A stretch of DNA of 64,000 nucleotides from positions 1 to 64,000 of the forward strand of contig NZ_KB905266.1 in assembly GCF_000378745.1 (NCBI RefSeq), written 5' to 3'. Shown one piece after another: positions 45,901-55,353 of this stretch (positions within the stretch are counted from its first letter, which is position 1; the number at the start of each line of letters is the position of its first letter). The translations under genes and the position numbers were made by a program. Under the pieces are notes generated by a model. That model was given only the letters and a program-made list of their open reading frames with translations. It was not told the origin of the DNA and did no database searches. This DNA is from Prevotella amnii DSM 23384 = JCM 14753. GTDB taxonomy: Bacteria; Bacteroidota; Bacteroidia; Bacteroidales; Bacteroidaceae.

Positions 45901-46938
45901 ATGCAAAGGACAAATAAAGTATTACTAATCTACACTGGTGGAACGATAGGAATGGGAATGAACCCAAAAACTGGAGCTTTAGAGCCACTTGACTTTAACC
46001 ATCTGGTAGAAAACTTACCTGAATTTGAGCAAATATCTACTGACATTGATACCTATCAATTTGTCCCCGTCATAGACTCTTCTGATATGAATCCTGCTTT
46101 TTGGGGGAAATTGGTAAGTATTATTGCTACAAAATATGAAAAGTATGATGGCTTTGTTATCTTACATGGTACAGACACAATGTCATACACAGCATCTGCA
46201 CTTTCATATATGTTTGAAAATCTTACTAAACCTATCATTCTAACAGGCTCACAATTGCCTATAGGACAATTAAGAACTGATGGAAAAGAAAACCTCATGA
46301 CAAGTATAGAGCTTGCATCTTCTTATTATCCTAATGGCAGGCCTATAGTGCCAGAGGTAGCTATATATTTTAGCGGGCATCTTCTTCGTGGCAACAGATC
46401 TACCAAGCAAAATGCTGAAGAATTTAATGCTTTCAATTCTTTTAATTATCCACACCTATGTGAAGCAGGAGTAAAATTTAAATTCAACACACATAATATT
46501 CTTACCCCTGATTACGACTTACCTATGTCGCCACATACCACATTAGATAATAATGTTATTATTCTGTCTTTATTCCCTGGTATAAAAGAAGGTATTTTCG
46601 ATCATATTCTTGACTTACCTTGCCTTCATGGTATAGTAATGAGATCTTATGGAAGTGGTAATGCTCCACAACAACCATGGTTAATAAAACTTTTAAAAAA
46701 AGCTACAGCAAGAGGCGTTACTATAGTTAACATCAGTCAATGTATTAGCGGACAGGTAGAGATGAGTCGTTATGATACTGGCTATCAGCTAAAAGATGCA
46801 GGCGTAATAAGTGGTTATGATAGTACTGTGGAAGCAGCTTTGACAAAACTAATGTTTTTATATGCAACATGTACCGATACAGAAACAATAAGAGCATATA
46901 TGAACAAGTCGATAGCAGGAGAAATTACTATACCTTAA
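45901..46938 (+). CDS. ansA: Type I L-asparaginase
   Basis: A 345-residue cytoplasmic asparaginase that gives aspartate and ammonia. The first threonine motif is YTGGTIGM near 15-22, and the second is VILHGTDTMSYTASAL near 85-100. There is no signal peptide, which fits type I rather than the exported type II. It stands between two minus-strand operons and shares a terminator with the EF-G paralogue. Confidence 0.93.
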   Translation: MQRTNKVLLIYTGGTIGMGMNPKTGALEPLDFNHLVENLPEFEQISTDIDTYQFVPVIDSSDMNPAFWGKLVSIIATKYEKYDGFVILHGTDTMSYTASALSYMFENLTKPIILTGSQLPIGQLRTDGKENLMTSIELASSYYPNGRPIVPEVAIYFSGHLLRGNRSTKQNAEEFNAFNSFNYPHLCEAGVKFKFNTHNILTPDYDLPMSPHTTLDNNVIILSLFPGIKEGIFDHILDLPCLHGIVMRSYGSGNAPQQPWLIKLLKKATARGVTIVNISQCISGQVEMSRYDTGYQLKDAGVISGYDSTVEAALTKLMFLYATCTDTETIRAYMNKSIAGEITIP

Positions 46939-46973
46939 CTTTAAGAATAAAATATTCTTTTCCATTTTTATAT

Positions 46974-47012
46974 AAGGGTTGGATTACCATTAAAAGAATC
47001 CAACCCTTTTTA
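46974..47012. terminator. Bidirectional terminator between ansA and the EF-G paralogue
   Basis: AAGGGTTGGATT pairs with AATCCAACCCTT around an 11-nt loop, with TTTTT on the right-hand side. Confidence 0.85.
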
Positions 47013-47050
47013 TAATTATTTTTTAAGTTATAATATTAATGATATTTGTC

Positions 47051-49207
47051 TTATTCTTCCGACTCTTCTTTTGCATGAGCTGAAATTAAACGTTCCTGAA
47101 TGTCATTAGGAACAAGCTCGTAACTGGAGAATTTTGTAATAAAACTTGCACGCCCTCCTGTAATAGAACTTAACGTGGTGCTATAAGAAGACAACTCCTT
47201 TAAAGGTATCTTTGCTTGCAATTTCTGATAGCCAGCCTCCGAATCCATTCCCATAATGAGAGCACGGCGACTTTGAAGATCGCTCATAACATCACCAAGA
47301 TAATCGTCAGGAACAAACACTTCTAAATCGTTTATAGGCTCTAAGATCTTAGGTCCTGCACATTTAAAGGCATCTGAAAAGGCATGTTTAGCAGCTAATG
47401 TAAATGAAAGCTCATTAGAATCAACTGGGTGCATCTTGCCATCATATACTACAACGCGAACATCGCGCGCATAGCTACCTGTTAAAGGACCTTTTTCCAT
47501 ACAGTCCATAACACCTTTTAATATCGCAGGCATAAAGCGAGTATCAATAGCACCACCTACAACAGAATTGATAAAGACAAGTTTTCCTCCCCAAGGTAAA
47601 GTCTTTTCTTCTTTACTTTTTATATTAAGCTTAAACTCTTGCCCGTCAAACTTATAACCCGTTGGCTCTGGCATACCTTCAGCATAAGGCTCTATTATTA
47701 AATGAACCTCACCAAACTGCCCTGCTCCACCACTTTGCTTCTTGTGCCTATATTCAGCCTTAGCCTGCTTAGTTATCGTTTCACGATAAGGAATGCGTGG
47801 CTCCTTATAATCGACATGCAGCTTCTCATTATTTTCTAATCGCCACTTTAACGTGCGTAGATGAAATTCTCCTTGCCCATGTACTATAACCTGTCGTAGC
47901 TCCTTGCTCTGCTCTACTACCCATGTAGGATCTTCTTGATGCATCTTTACCAAAGCTGCCATAAGCTTCTCTGTGTCGGAAGAGTTTTTAGCTTCTATGG
48001 CACGAGAGTATTTAGAGTTAGGATACTTAATAAAATCGAAACGATAATCACAGCCCTTACCATTTAAGGTGTTACCTGTCTTAACATCTTTCAGCTTTAC
48101 AGTACAACCTATATCTCCAGCATTTAGCTTATCTACCGCAATACGATTAGCTCCTGCACAAACATATATCTGACCTAAACGCTCTTTAGAACCACGATCA
48201 GCATTTATTAAATCGTCGCCAGCTTTAACACTTCCACTCATAACTTTAAAATAAGACACCTCGCCGATATGAGGCTCCATACCTGTTTTAAAGAAATAAA
48301 TAGAGGTGGCATTAGCTGAATTAGGCTGCACTTCCTCGCCTCGTGTGTTGTGAATCTTAGGCATCTCATCTACAAAAGGTACCACGTTGCCTAAAAACTC
48401 CATAAGTCTTCTTACACCCATATCCTTACCTGCACATACACAAAAAACAGGGAAGATAGAACGTGTTACCAGCCCCTTGCGAATACCTGTACGAAGATCG
48501 TCCTCTGAAAGCTGTTCTTCTTCAAAGAATTTTTCCATTAAATGTTCATCATTCTCTGCAGCTGCTTCTACTAAGATCTTGTGCAGTTCTAATGCCTTGT
48601 CCAGCTCCTCTTTAGGAATATCATCTATAGTAGGTTCGCCACCTTCAGCCTTCCAAGTATATCTCTTCATAGTAAGCACATCAATAAGACTATTAAAATT
48701 ATCTCCAGTCTCTATTGGATACTGTATTTGTACACACTTTGAGCCATAAATATCACGCATAGTAGTAATAATATTATCAAAGTTGCACTTATCAGAATCT
48801 AAGTGATTAATCAAAAATATTACGGGCTTTTTTAGCTTCTCTGTATAACGGAAGATGTTTTGCGTACCCACCTCAGGGCCATACTGCCCATTAATGAGAA
48901 TAACAGCTTCGTCGGTTACGTTTAAAGCTGTTATAGCACCACCAATAAAATCGTCGCTACCCGGACAGTCTATTATATTTAGCTTCTTATTATTCCATTC
49001 TGCATGAAGTATCGTAGGAAACACAGAGTATCCATACTCCTGCTCTACAGGAAAATAATCGCTAACAGTATTTTTGCCCTCTATAGTGCCACGACGCTTA
49101 ATAATAGAAGCCTCAAATAACATACTCTCGGCAAGTGTAGTCTTGCCGCTACCCGCACTGCCAACAAGAGCAATGTTTTTAATTTCGTTTGTTTGATAAA
49201 TACGCAT
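47051..49207 (-). CDS. Elongation factor G paralogue (EF-G2 type), without the catalytic histidine
   Basis: A 718-residue translational GTPase-like protein with the five-domain plan of EF-G. The P-loop is GSAGSGKTT (16-24). Switch II reads DCPGSDDF (80-87), where canonical EF-G has DTPGHVDF; the histidine that activates water is replaced by S84. NHLD takes the place of NKxD. Domain IV/V segments are present. Bacteroides EF-G2 is reported to promote translocation without GTP hydrolysis and to help during carbon starvation, and this protein may do the same. The main fusA is not in this window. Confidence 0.9.
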   Translation of the reverse strand: MRIYQTNEIKNIALVGSAGSGKTTLAESMLFEASIIKRRGTIEGKNTVSDYFPVEQEYGYSVFPTILHAEWNNKKLNIIDCPGSDDFIGGAITALNVTDEAVILINGQYGPEVGTQNIFRYTEKLKKPVIFLINHLDSDKCNFDNIITTMRDIYGSKCVQIQYPIETGDNFNSLIDVLTMKRYTWKAEGGEPTIDDIPKEELDKALELHKILVEAAAENDEHLMEKFFEEEQLSEDDLRTGIRKGLVTRSIFPVFCVCAGKDMGVRRLMEFLGNVVPFVDEMPKIHNTRGEEVQPNSANATSIYFFKTGMEPHIGEVSYFKVMSGSVKAGDDLINADRGSKERLGQIYVCAGANRIAVDKLNAGDIGCTVKLKDVKTGNTLNGKGCDYRFDFIKYPNSKYSRAIEAKNSSDTEKLMAALVKMHQEDPTWVVEQSKELRQVIVHGQGEFHLRTLKWRLENNEKLHVDYKEPRIPYRETITKQAKAEYRHKKQSGGAGQFGEVHLIIEPYAEGMPEPTGYKFDGQEFKLNIKSKEEKTLPWGGKLVFINSVVGGAIDTRFMPAILKGVMDCMEKGPLTGSYARDVRVVVYDGKMHPVDSNELSFTLAAKHAFSDAFKCAGPKILEPINDLEVFVPDDYLGDVMSDLQSRRALIMGMDSEAGYQKLQAKIPLKELSSYSTTLSSITGGRASFITKFSSYELVPNDIQERLISAHAKEESEE

Positions 49208-49370
49208 AAAAGATTGGTTTAAGTAGTTAGTAAAATGTTAAATTATCAGGTTTTATATATAAAATCTACATATTGTAAATCTAAAATATACCCGCCGTCT
49301 AAATTATACATTTTACATGAAAGAACCAAAAAATAAAAGAAATAAATAATAAAAATTTAATGCAATTTAG

Positions 49371-49378
49371 TAAATTTG
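49371..49378 (+). promoter_or_regulatory. -7 box of hemW
   Basis: TAAATTTG lies 45 bp before the ATG at 49424. Confidence 0.5.
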
Positions 49379-49423
49379 CAAAAACACTTACTTTATTACA
49401 TATTATATATAGAAAAGAAATAA

Positions 49424-50569
49424 ATGACAGGGCTTTATATCCATATACCTTTTTGTGAGAGCAGATGTATATATTGTGGCTTCTATTCCTCACTTACACA
49501 GAATGTCAACAAGATAGAACATGGTAAAACAATAAGGCAAAGATATATTAATGCTGTATGTAAAGAAATGAGTAAGCACAAGGCAATACTAAATACTATT
49601 TATTTAGGTGGTGGCACACCATCGCAACTATCACCTGAAGAGCTTAATCAGATATTTAACCAAATAAATAAAACTTTCTTACAACAACCAGAAGTACGCC
49701 CCTCGCTGCCAAAAGAAATTACCATAGAATGTAATCCTGAAGATGTTACCCCGAATTTTGTACAGACTCTTAGCACCTTGCCTGTAAACAGAATATCTAT
49801 GGGAGTGCAAACTTTTAATGATGAAAGGTTAAAATTTATTCACCGAAGGCATAGTTCTAACAAAATATTAGAAGCTGTCAGGTTGTTAAGAAATATAGGA
49901 ATAAATAATATCTCTATAGATCTTATGTTTGGATTTCCTAAGCAAACGCAAGAAGAATGGATAGATGATATTAAGAAAGCTATATCTCTTAACGTAGAAC
50001 ATATATCGGCTTATAGCTTGATGTACGAAGAAGGTACGCCGCTTTATGCTATGCTGAAACACCATAAGATAACACAAATAGGAGAAGAACAATATAGAAA
50101 TATGTACGAAGAGCTTATAGACAGGTTAGAAATAGCTGGGTACGAGCAATATGAAATAAGCAACTTTGCAAAACATGGTTTTCGCTCTCTACACAATAGC
50201 TCTTATTGGCATAATGTACCATATATTGGTGTTGGAGCTGCTGCCCACTCATATAACCTTAGATGCCGGCGCTGGAACTATGCCGACATTAATAAATATG
50301 TTAATGCCATAGAGCATGACAATCATGCTTATGAAGAGGAAATTATAGATGATAATACTCATTATAACGACTCTATCGTAACTGCTTTACGTACTAAAGA
50401 GGGACTAAATATAGATGGCTTTGATGAAAAATATAAAACATATTTCTTAACAAACGCTGCTCCATATATAGAAAATGGTAATATGGGAAAACATGATAAT
50501 AACTATTTTATAACTCGAAAAGGATTATATATAAGTGATGCTATAATGACCGACCTTATTATGATATGA
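49424..50569 (+). CDS. hemW: Radical SAM haem chaperone HemW
   Basis: A 381-residue radical SAM protein once called an oxygen-independent coproporphyrinogen oxidase. The cluster motif CESRCIYCGF (Cys11, 15 and 18, CX3CX2C) binds the [4Fe-4S] cluster. YLGGGTPSQL, RISMGVQTF and SIDLMFGFP are family blocks, and the C-terminal HemN-type domain is present. HemW carries haem to respiratory enzymes in other bacteria. The fourth Cys motif position of true HemN is absent. A small membrane protein follows 34 bp later. Confidence 0.9.
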   Translation: MTGLYIHIPFCESRCIYCGFYSSLTQNVNKIEHGKTIRQRYINAVCKEMSKHKAILNTIYLGGGTPSQLSPEELNQIFNQINKTFLQQPEVRPSLPKEITIECNPEDVTPNFVQTLSTLPVNRISMGVQTFNDERLKFIHRRHSSNKILEAVRLLRNIGINNISIDLMFGFPKQTQEEWIDDIKKAISLNVEHISAYSLMYEEGTPLYAMLKHHKITQIGEEQYRNMYEELIDRLEIAGYEQYEISNFAKHGFRSLHNSSYWHNVPYIGVGAAAHSYNLRCRRWNYADINKYVNAIEHDNHAYEEEIIDDNTHYNDSIVTALRTKEGLNIDGFDEKYKTYFLTNAAPYIENGNMGKHDNNYFITRKGLYISDAIMTDLIMI

Positions 50570-50603
50570 GATAAGAGAATACTACCTTTAAAAAATAAAG
50601 ATA

Positions 50604-50936
50604 ATGACAAGAGAAGAATTTGAAAAGCTTTGGGAAGAAAACAAAGAGCATATACGCCTAAATAGTGAAGAGTATCAGGCTGTTAAGAAGTCTTATTATA
50701 GCTGGGGTTTAATAGATTACGCCTTGCTTATTGGAGGTTTTGTAATATGCGAAACACTATTTAATAAAATAATAAAATCCATTATATTACAATATCTGCT
50801 TGCTATAATAGGAATGATAATTATCTGGGTATTATGGAGGTTTTTAAAATCGAGATTTACTAATAGCAAAACATTAGAAGATATAGATGCAGAGCTAAAA
50901 GAAAGATATAAAAAGACTTTGCATTATAGCGACTAA
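50604..50936 (+). CDS. Small hypothetical membrane protein
   Basis: A 110-residue protein with a charged N-terminal helix (TREEFEKLWEENKEHIRL), two membrane helices (about 36-55 and 61-80) and a charged C-terminal tail (EDIDAELKERYKKT). Both ends should be in the cytoplasm. No family was recognised. It lies 34 bp after hemW and is probably in the same transcript. Confidence 0.55.
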   Translation: MTREEFEKLWEENKEHIRLNSEEYQAVKKSYYSWGLIDYALLIGGFVICETLFNKIIKSIILQYLLAIIGMIIIWVLWRFLKSRFTNSKTLEDIDAELKERYKKTLHYSD

Positions 50937-51063
50937 TATAAACAGATATAATAATTTTATTATCAGTATGTTTAATAATTAAAAATAAGTAAAGGCTTAA
51001 GTCTTTAATTGCACATTTCTACTAATTAATGTAAAAATATTGCAGAGAACTAAACTTTATATA

Positions 51064-51071
51064 TACTTTTG
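51064..51071 (+). promoter_or_regulatory. -7 box of the DUF1573 gene
   Basis: TACTTTTG lies about 60 bp before the ATG at 51132. Confidence 0.45.
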
Positions 51072-51131
51072 TATCATATTAAGAAGTAAAAGAGAGAAGT
51101 TTTATCAATCTATTAAGAAAGGAAAATAGAA

Positions 51132-51518
51132 ATGAAGAAAATTGTCCTTATGATGCTATTTGCTGTCTTAGGTATCTCCGCAGCTATGGCACAACAAAAT
51201 CAAGCTGAAATAAAGTTTGAAGAGCTTTCACATAACTTTGGAACTTTTGCTACAAGTGTTCCTATTCATAAAACCACTTTTAGGTTTACTAACGTAGGTA
51301 CAGCTCCTTTAGTTATTAATCAGGTTGTTGCAAGCTGTGGTTGCACTATACCTAAATATGACAAACGCCCTATAGCTCCAGGTCAGAAAGGTACTATAGA
51401 TGTTATTTATAATGGTAAAGACAGGTTCCCGGGTAAGTTTAAAAAGAGTATCACTGTACGTACCAATGGTAAAACTGAAATGGTTCGCCTTTATATAGAA
51501 GGCGTTATGAGAGACTAA
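51132..51518 (+). CDS. DUF1573 domain secreted protein
   Basis: A 128-residue exported protein with a signal peptide ending near AMAQ (residue 21). The rest is one DUF1573 immunoglobulin-like domain (FEELSHNFGTF, RFTNVGTAPLVINQVVASCGCTIP) with the CGC pair. The family is common in Bacteroidota as a periplasmic beta-sandwich of unclear role. It has its own promoter and terminator. Confidence 0.85.
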   Translation: MKKIVLMMLFAVLGISAAMAQQNQAEIKFEELSHNFGTFATSVPIHKTTFRFTNVGTAPLVINQVVASCGCTIPKYDKRPIAPGQKGTIDVIYNGKDRFPGKFKKSITVRTNGKTEMVRLYIEGVMRD

Positions 51519-51551
51519 TATTTAAAGATTTGTTTAAGAATTACATTTTTA

Positions 51552-51583
51552 GGGCATAGCTTTTTTTAGCTGTGTCCTTTTTT
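51552..51583 (+). terminator. Terminator after the DUF1573 gene
   Basis: GGGCATAGCT pairs (with G-U pairs) with AGCTGTGTCC and is followed by TTTTTT. Confidence 0.7.
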
Positions 51584-52062
51584 GTAGCTAATAAAGTATA
51601 ATAGCTTTAATAACTTTTTTAAAAAGATGCACGCTAAAAAAGCTAACCTAAGCTGTTATTTTAAGAAGTAATATATTATTTTTATGTTTATAAAAGGCTG
51701 CTCTTTATATGTAAAAAGATTAGGCAACAGGAGGAAAAATAAATTATTTTTGTTTTATTTTTAATTTATTTTTATGAGTAAAATAACTTAAAAATGTTTT
51801 TCGTTCCATGTTTTTTATTTATTAAGAAGTAAGGTATTAATCTTTAAAGCGTGTTGTTGTATATGCAAAAGCTCATGTTTACTCGAGCTTTAACTATCTA
51901 ATGCTAAAGAGCAAGTTTGCATAAGATGAATATACTTTTATTTATTCTATACGCTCTATATATAAATAGGTAGAAGTATATGTTAGAGATTAAAAAACAT
52001 TTATTTTTGTTATATTTTGAATTTTCTTTTTAATATCATTTCTACAAACAAAAAATATGTAT
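51584..52062. other. Long AT-rich intergenic region before the PUL
   Basis: No gene was found. A copy of the dispersed AT-rich repeat lies at 51734-51783. TTAAGAAGTAA-like motifs recur here (near 51661 and 51818) and near 51081. The region may contain upstream control sites for the susC promoter, but none could be named. Confidence 0.4.
51734..51783. repeat. Dispersed AT-rich repeat, copy 2
   Basis: It is the partner of 4624-4672: AAAAATAAATTATTTT, TTTTTAAT and TATTTTTA in the same order and spacing, with about 44 of 50 bases alike. Confidence 0.4.
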
Positions 52063-52070
52063 TAAATTTG
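52063..52070 (+). promoter_or_regulatory. -7 box of the PUL operon
   Basis: TAAATTTG lies 142 bp before the susC-like ATG. A -33 box is weak, which is usual for promoters that need an activator. Confidence 0.5.
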
Positions 52071-52094
52071 CCACTGAAATAATAACTAAAAATC

Positions 52095-52175
52095 TCCCAT
52101 AAGAAGGAGGCTTAATTACTAAGATGGTATCAGAGGGCTGTCTTAATGAAAAAAGTAAAACGGCCTGAAATATCA
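52095..52175 (+). promoter_or_regulatory. Structured leader of the susC-like mRNA
   Basis: Two hairpins can be drawn in the roughly 140-nt leader: CTCC with GGAG around 52095-52111, and GGCTGT with ACGGCC (one G-U pair) at about 52136-52166. Leaders of this length can host small-RNA or attenuation control of PULs. No T run follows either hairpin, so a simple terminator is unlikely. Confidence 0.35.
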
Positions 52176-52212
52176 TAACGTAAATAATTCTATTAATAAA
52201 ATTTTTATACTA

Positions 52213-55200
52213 ATGCAAAAAGGTAAGATCCTTCCAGTTAGTGTGTTTCTATCATGTTGTAGCTTAACAGCGTTTGCAAGTAATGTTGTGGGTGTATCCA
52301 GCGTTGCTAAAGCAAATTATGTTAGTACGGTTATAAATGGTAGAGGTTCACATGTTTCAGAAAGCCTAAAGGCTCTTGGTGTTAACACTAAAGTAAAAGT
52401 TGCTGGTAGTGTAGTTGATGAGAAAGGCGATCCTATTATAGGCGCCTCTATCCGCGTGAAAGGTACTCAGACAGGTACTCAAACCGACATTGACGGTAAG
52501 TATGTTCTCCACATTCCAGCCAATTCTACGCTGATAGTTAGCTATATTGGGTATAAGACTCAGGAGATAGCTGTTAATGGTGCTACTACGCTTAACATAA
52601 AGCTTGCTCCTGAAGCAACAGCTATAGATGAGGTAGTAGTAACTGCTCTTGGTATTAAGCGTTCGGAAAAAGCTCTTTCGTACAATGTGCAGAAAGTGGG
52701 TGGTGATAAGGTTACCAATGTAAAGAGTACTAACTTTATGAACTCTCTTTCAGGAAAGGTAGCAGGTGTTAATATCAATGCTTCTTCTGCTGGTATGGGT
52801 GGTGCTACTCGTGTGGTAATGCGTGGTCCTAAGAGTATTACTAAAAGCAATCAGGCTTTATATGTAATAGATGGTGTGCCTGTTACTAACACAAGCAATG
52901 GTGCTATAGATGGTGGTTTCTATGCTTCACAGCCTGGTAGCGAGGGTATAGCAGACATCAACCCTGAAGATATCGAATCGATAAGCGTTCTTTCTGGTCC
53001 TGCTGCTGCTGCTCTATATGGTTCTGCTGCTGCTCAAGGTGTTATCATGATTACTACTAAAAAAGGTAAGAAAGGAAAGGTTAAGGTTACTATAAGTAAC
53101 AGCTCTCAGTTTGCTAATCCTTTCGTAATGCCAGAGTTCCAAAACAAGTATATCAATGCTCCTGAAGATAACAGGTCATGGGGTGCTGCTACAGGTTCTC
53201 CTTATGGCAATTACGAGCCTAAAAAGTTTTTTAATACAGGTGCTAATATCCAGAACAACGTTTCTTTAACGGCTGGTACTGAAAAGAATCAGACATACCT
53301 TTCTCTTGGTACGACAAATGCTAAAGGTATAATCCCTAACAACAAGTACGACCGTTATAACTTTACATTCCGTAATACTACTTCTATGCTGAATGATAAG
53401 TTAAGCGTTGATTTCAATTTTAATTATGTTCGTGAGGTAGACCGCAACTTAATGGCTCAAGGTCAATATTTCAACCCTCTAACCTCTGTTTATCTTTTCC
53501 CACGAGGTGAGAGCTTTGATGCTATTCGCACATTTGAGCTTTACGATCCTTCGCGTGGTATACACGTTCAGAACTGGGGTTATGGTGATGCTTTAAGCAT
53601 GCAGAACCCTTATTGGGTGGCTAACAGAATGGTTAGACAGAACAAGCGCAATCGTTATATGGTAAGCGGTAACGTTAAATATAAGATAACAAACTATTTA
53701 GATGTTACTGGTCGCTTACGTTGGGACGATGCTAAGACTTTCCAAGATGATAAGCGTTATGCTTCTACCACTACTTTGTTTGCTCATTCTAAATATGGCT
53801 ACTATGGCTATGATAACGTAGATGACAACTCTATCTATGGAGACTTAATGCTCAACATTAACAAGACATTGGGCAATTATAGCATTGGTGCTAACATTGG
53901 TACGTCTTTCTCTCGTACAGCTTACTCTGTATCAGGATTTCAAGGAGGACTAAAGGCACCTTCTAATATCTTTACTCCTCATGCTATAGATTATGGCAAA
54001 CCTACAAACGACAACCGTCCTATATATTATGGTAACAAGCATCGTATCAACTCTGTCTTTGCTAACGTAGAGCTTGGCTGGAAGAGTATGCTATATATGA
54101 CGCTTACAGGTAGAAACGATTGGGACTCTGCTTTAGACAATACAGACAATCCTTCTTTCTTCTACCCTTCTGTAGGTATGTCGGCAGTAATATCACAAAT
54201 GGCTAAAATGCCAGAATTTATTAACTATATGAAGGTACGTGCTTCATGGGCATCAGTAGGTTCGGCTATTTCGCCTAATATCACATCTCCTTGGCGATAT
54301 GGCTATAATCCTGCTTCACAGTCGTATGCTACTGTAACTTATAAGTTCCCAAACAACTTTAAGCCAGAGCGAACAAACTCTTGGGAGGCAGGTCTTACAG
54401 CCCGATTCTTTAATAACAACCTTACATTAGACTTAACCTTATACCAGTCTAACACAATGAATCAAACCTTCTTGCGTCCTATTACAGGTGGTGAAGGTTA
54501 TACTAACGAGTATGTGCAGACAGGTAATGTGCGCAATCGTGGTATAGAGCTTTCTTTAGGCTATAACCATAAGTGGGGCAACTTCACTTGGAACTCTAAT
54601 GTTACTTATAGTGCTAACCAAAACAAGATTATCGACTTGCTTGAAGATCCTAAAGAAACTATCAGACAAGGTGGCTTAAAGGGTGCCGAGGTAATACTTA
54701 AAAAAGGTGGTACTATGGGAGATATCTACATGACTACCGACTTTAAGCGCGATGCCGATGGCAACATAGCTGTGCAAGACGGCAATATAGCTCAGGTTAA
54801 CCTTACTAATCCTTCTTACAGAGGGTCAGTGCTTCCAAAGGGTAATATTGGTTTCTCTAACGATTTCACTTACAAAGGGTTTAATCTTGGCTTCGTTATT
54901 ACAGCCCGCTTAGGAGGTATAGTAATGTCTCAAACACAGGCTATAATGGACTCTTACGGTGTTTCTAAACGCACAGAGATAGCAAGAGATAACGGAGGTA
55001 TATCTGTTAATAATGGTGTTATCAGCGCACAAAACTATTATAGCATTGTAGGTGGCGACAACCCTATATGGTCTGAATATATTTATAGTGCTACAAATGC
55101 TCGCATTCAAGAGCTTCATGCTTCTTACACCTTCCCTCGTAAGTGGTTAGGTGGCGCAGAGCTAACTCTTGGTATAAACGCTAATAACCTATTAATGCTT

Positions 55201-55323
55201 TACAATAAAGCTCCTTTCGATCCTGAATCTACAGCCTCTACAGGAACATATTACCAAGGCTTCGACTACTTTATGCAGCCAAGTCTGCGTTCTTTAGGCT
55301 TTAATATTAAACTTCAATTCTAA
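52213..55323 (+). CDS. SusC/RagA family TonB-linked outer membrane transporter
   Basis: A 1036-residue outer membrane transporter. After the signal peptide there is a carboxypeptidase-regulatory-like domain (about 59-135: VAGSVVDEKGDPIIGASIRVKG). A TonB box (DEVVVTALG, near 138-147) and a plug (KSNQALYVIDGVPV, PAAAALYGSAAAQGVIMITTKKGK) follow, then a 22-strand barrel ending in IKLQF. It imports oligosaccharides together with the SusD-like lipoprotein that starts 30 bp downstream. It is the first gene of a five-gene operon. Confidence 0.95.
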   Translation: MQKGKILPVSVFLSCCSLTAFASNVVGVSSVAKANYVSTVINGRGSHVSESLKALGVNTKVKVAGSVVDEKGDPIIGASIRVKGTQTGTQTDIDGKYVLHIPANSTLIVSYIGYKTQEIAVNGATTLNIKLAPEATAIDEVVVTALGIKRSEKALSYNVQKVGGDKVTNVKSTNFMNSLSGKVAGVNINASSAGMGGATRVVMRGPKSITKSNQALYVIDGVPVTNTSNGAIDGGFYASQPGSEGIADINPEDIESISVLSGPAAAALYGSAAAQGVIMITTKKGKKGKVKVTISNSSQFANPFVMPEFQNKYINAPEDNRSWGAATGSPYGNYEPKKFFNTGANIQNNVSLTAGTEKNQTYLSLGTTNAKGIIPNNKYDRYNFTFRNTTSMLNDKLSVDFNFNYVREVDRNLMAQGQYFNPLTSVYLFPRGESFDAIRTFELYDPSRGIHVQNWGYGDALSMQNPYWVANRMVRQNKRNRYMVSGNVKYKITNYLDVTGRLRWDDAKTFQDDKRYASTTTLFAHSKYGYYGYDNVDDNSIYGDLMLNINKTLGNYSIGANIGTSFSRTAYSVSGFQGGLKAPSNIFTPHAIDYGKPTNDNRPIYYGNKHRINSVFANVELGWKSMLYMTLTGRNDWDSALDNTDNPSFFYPSVGMSAVISQMAKMPEFINYMKVRASWASVGSAISPNITSPWRYGYNPASQSYATVTYKFPNNFKPERTNSWEAGLTARFFNNNLTLDLTLYQSNTMNQTFLRPITGGEGYTNEYVQTGNVRNRGIELSLGYNHKWGNFTWNSNVTYSANQNKIIDLLEDPKETIRQGGLKGAEVILKKGGTMGDIYMTTDFKRDADGNIAVQDGNIAQVNLTNPSYRGSVLPKGNIGFSNDFTYKGFNLGFVITARLGGIVMSQTQAIMDSYGVSKRTEIARDNGGISVNNGVISAQNYYSIVGGDNPIWSEYIYSATNARIQELHASYTFPRKWLGGAELTLGINANNLLMLYNKAPFDPESTASTGTYYQGFDYFMQPSLRSLGFNIKLQF

Positions 55324-55353
55324 AACAATCTTGTATCCTAATAAATAATTAAA

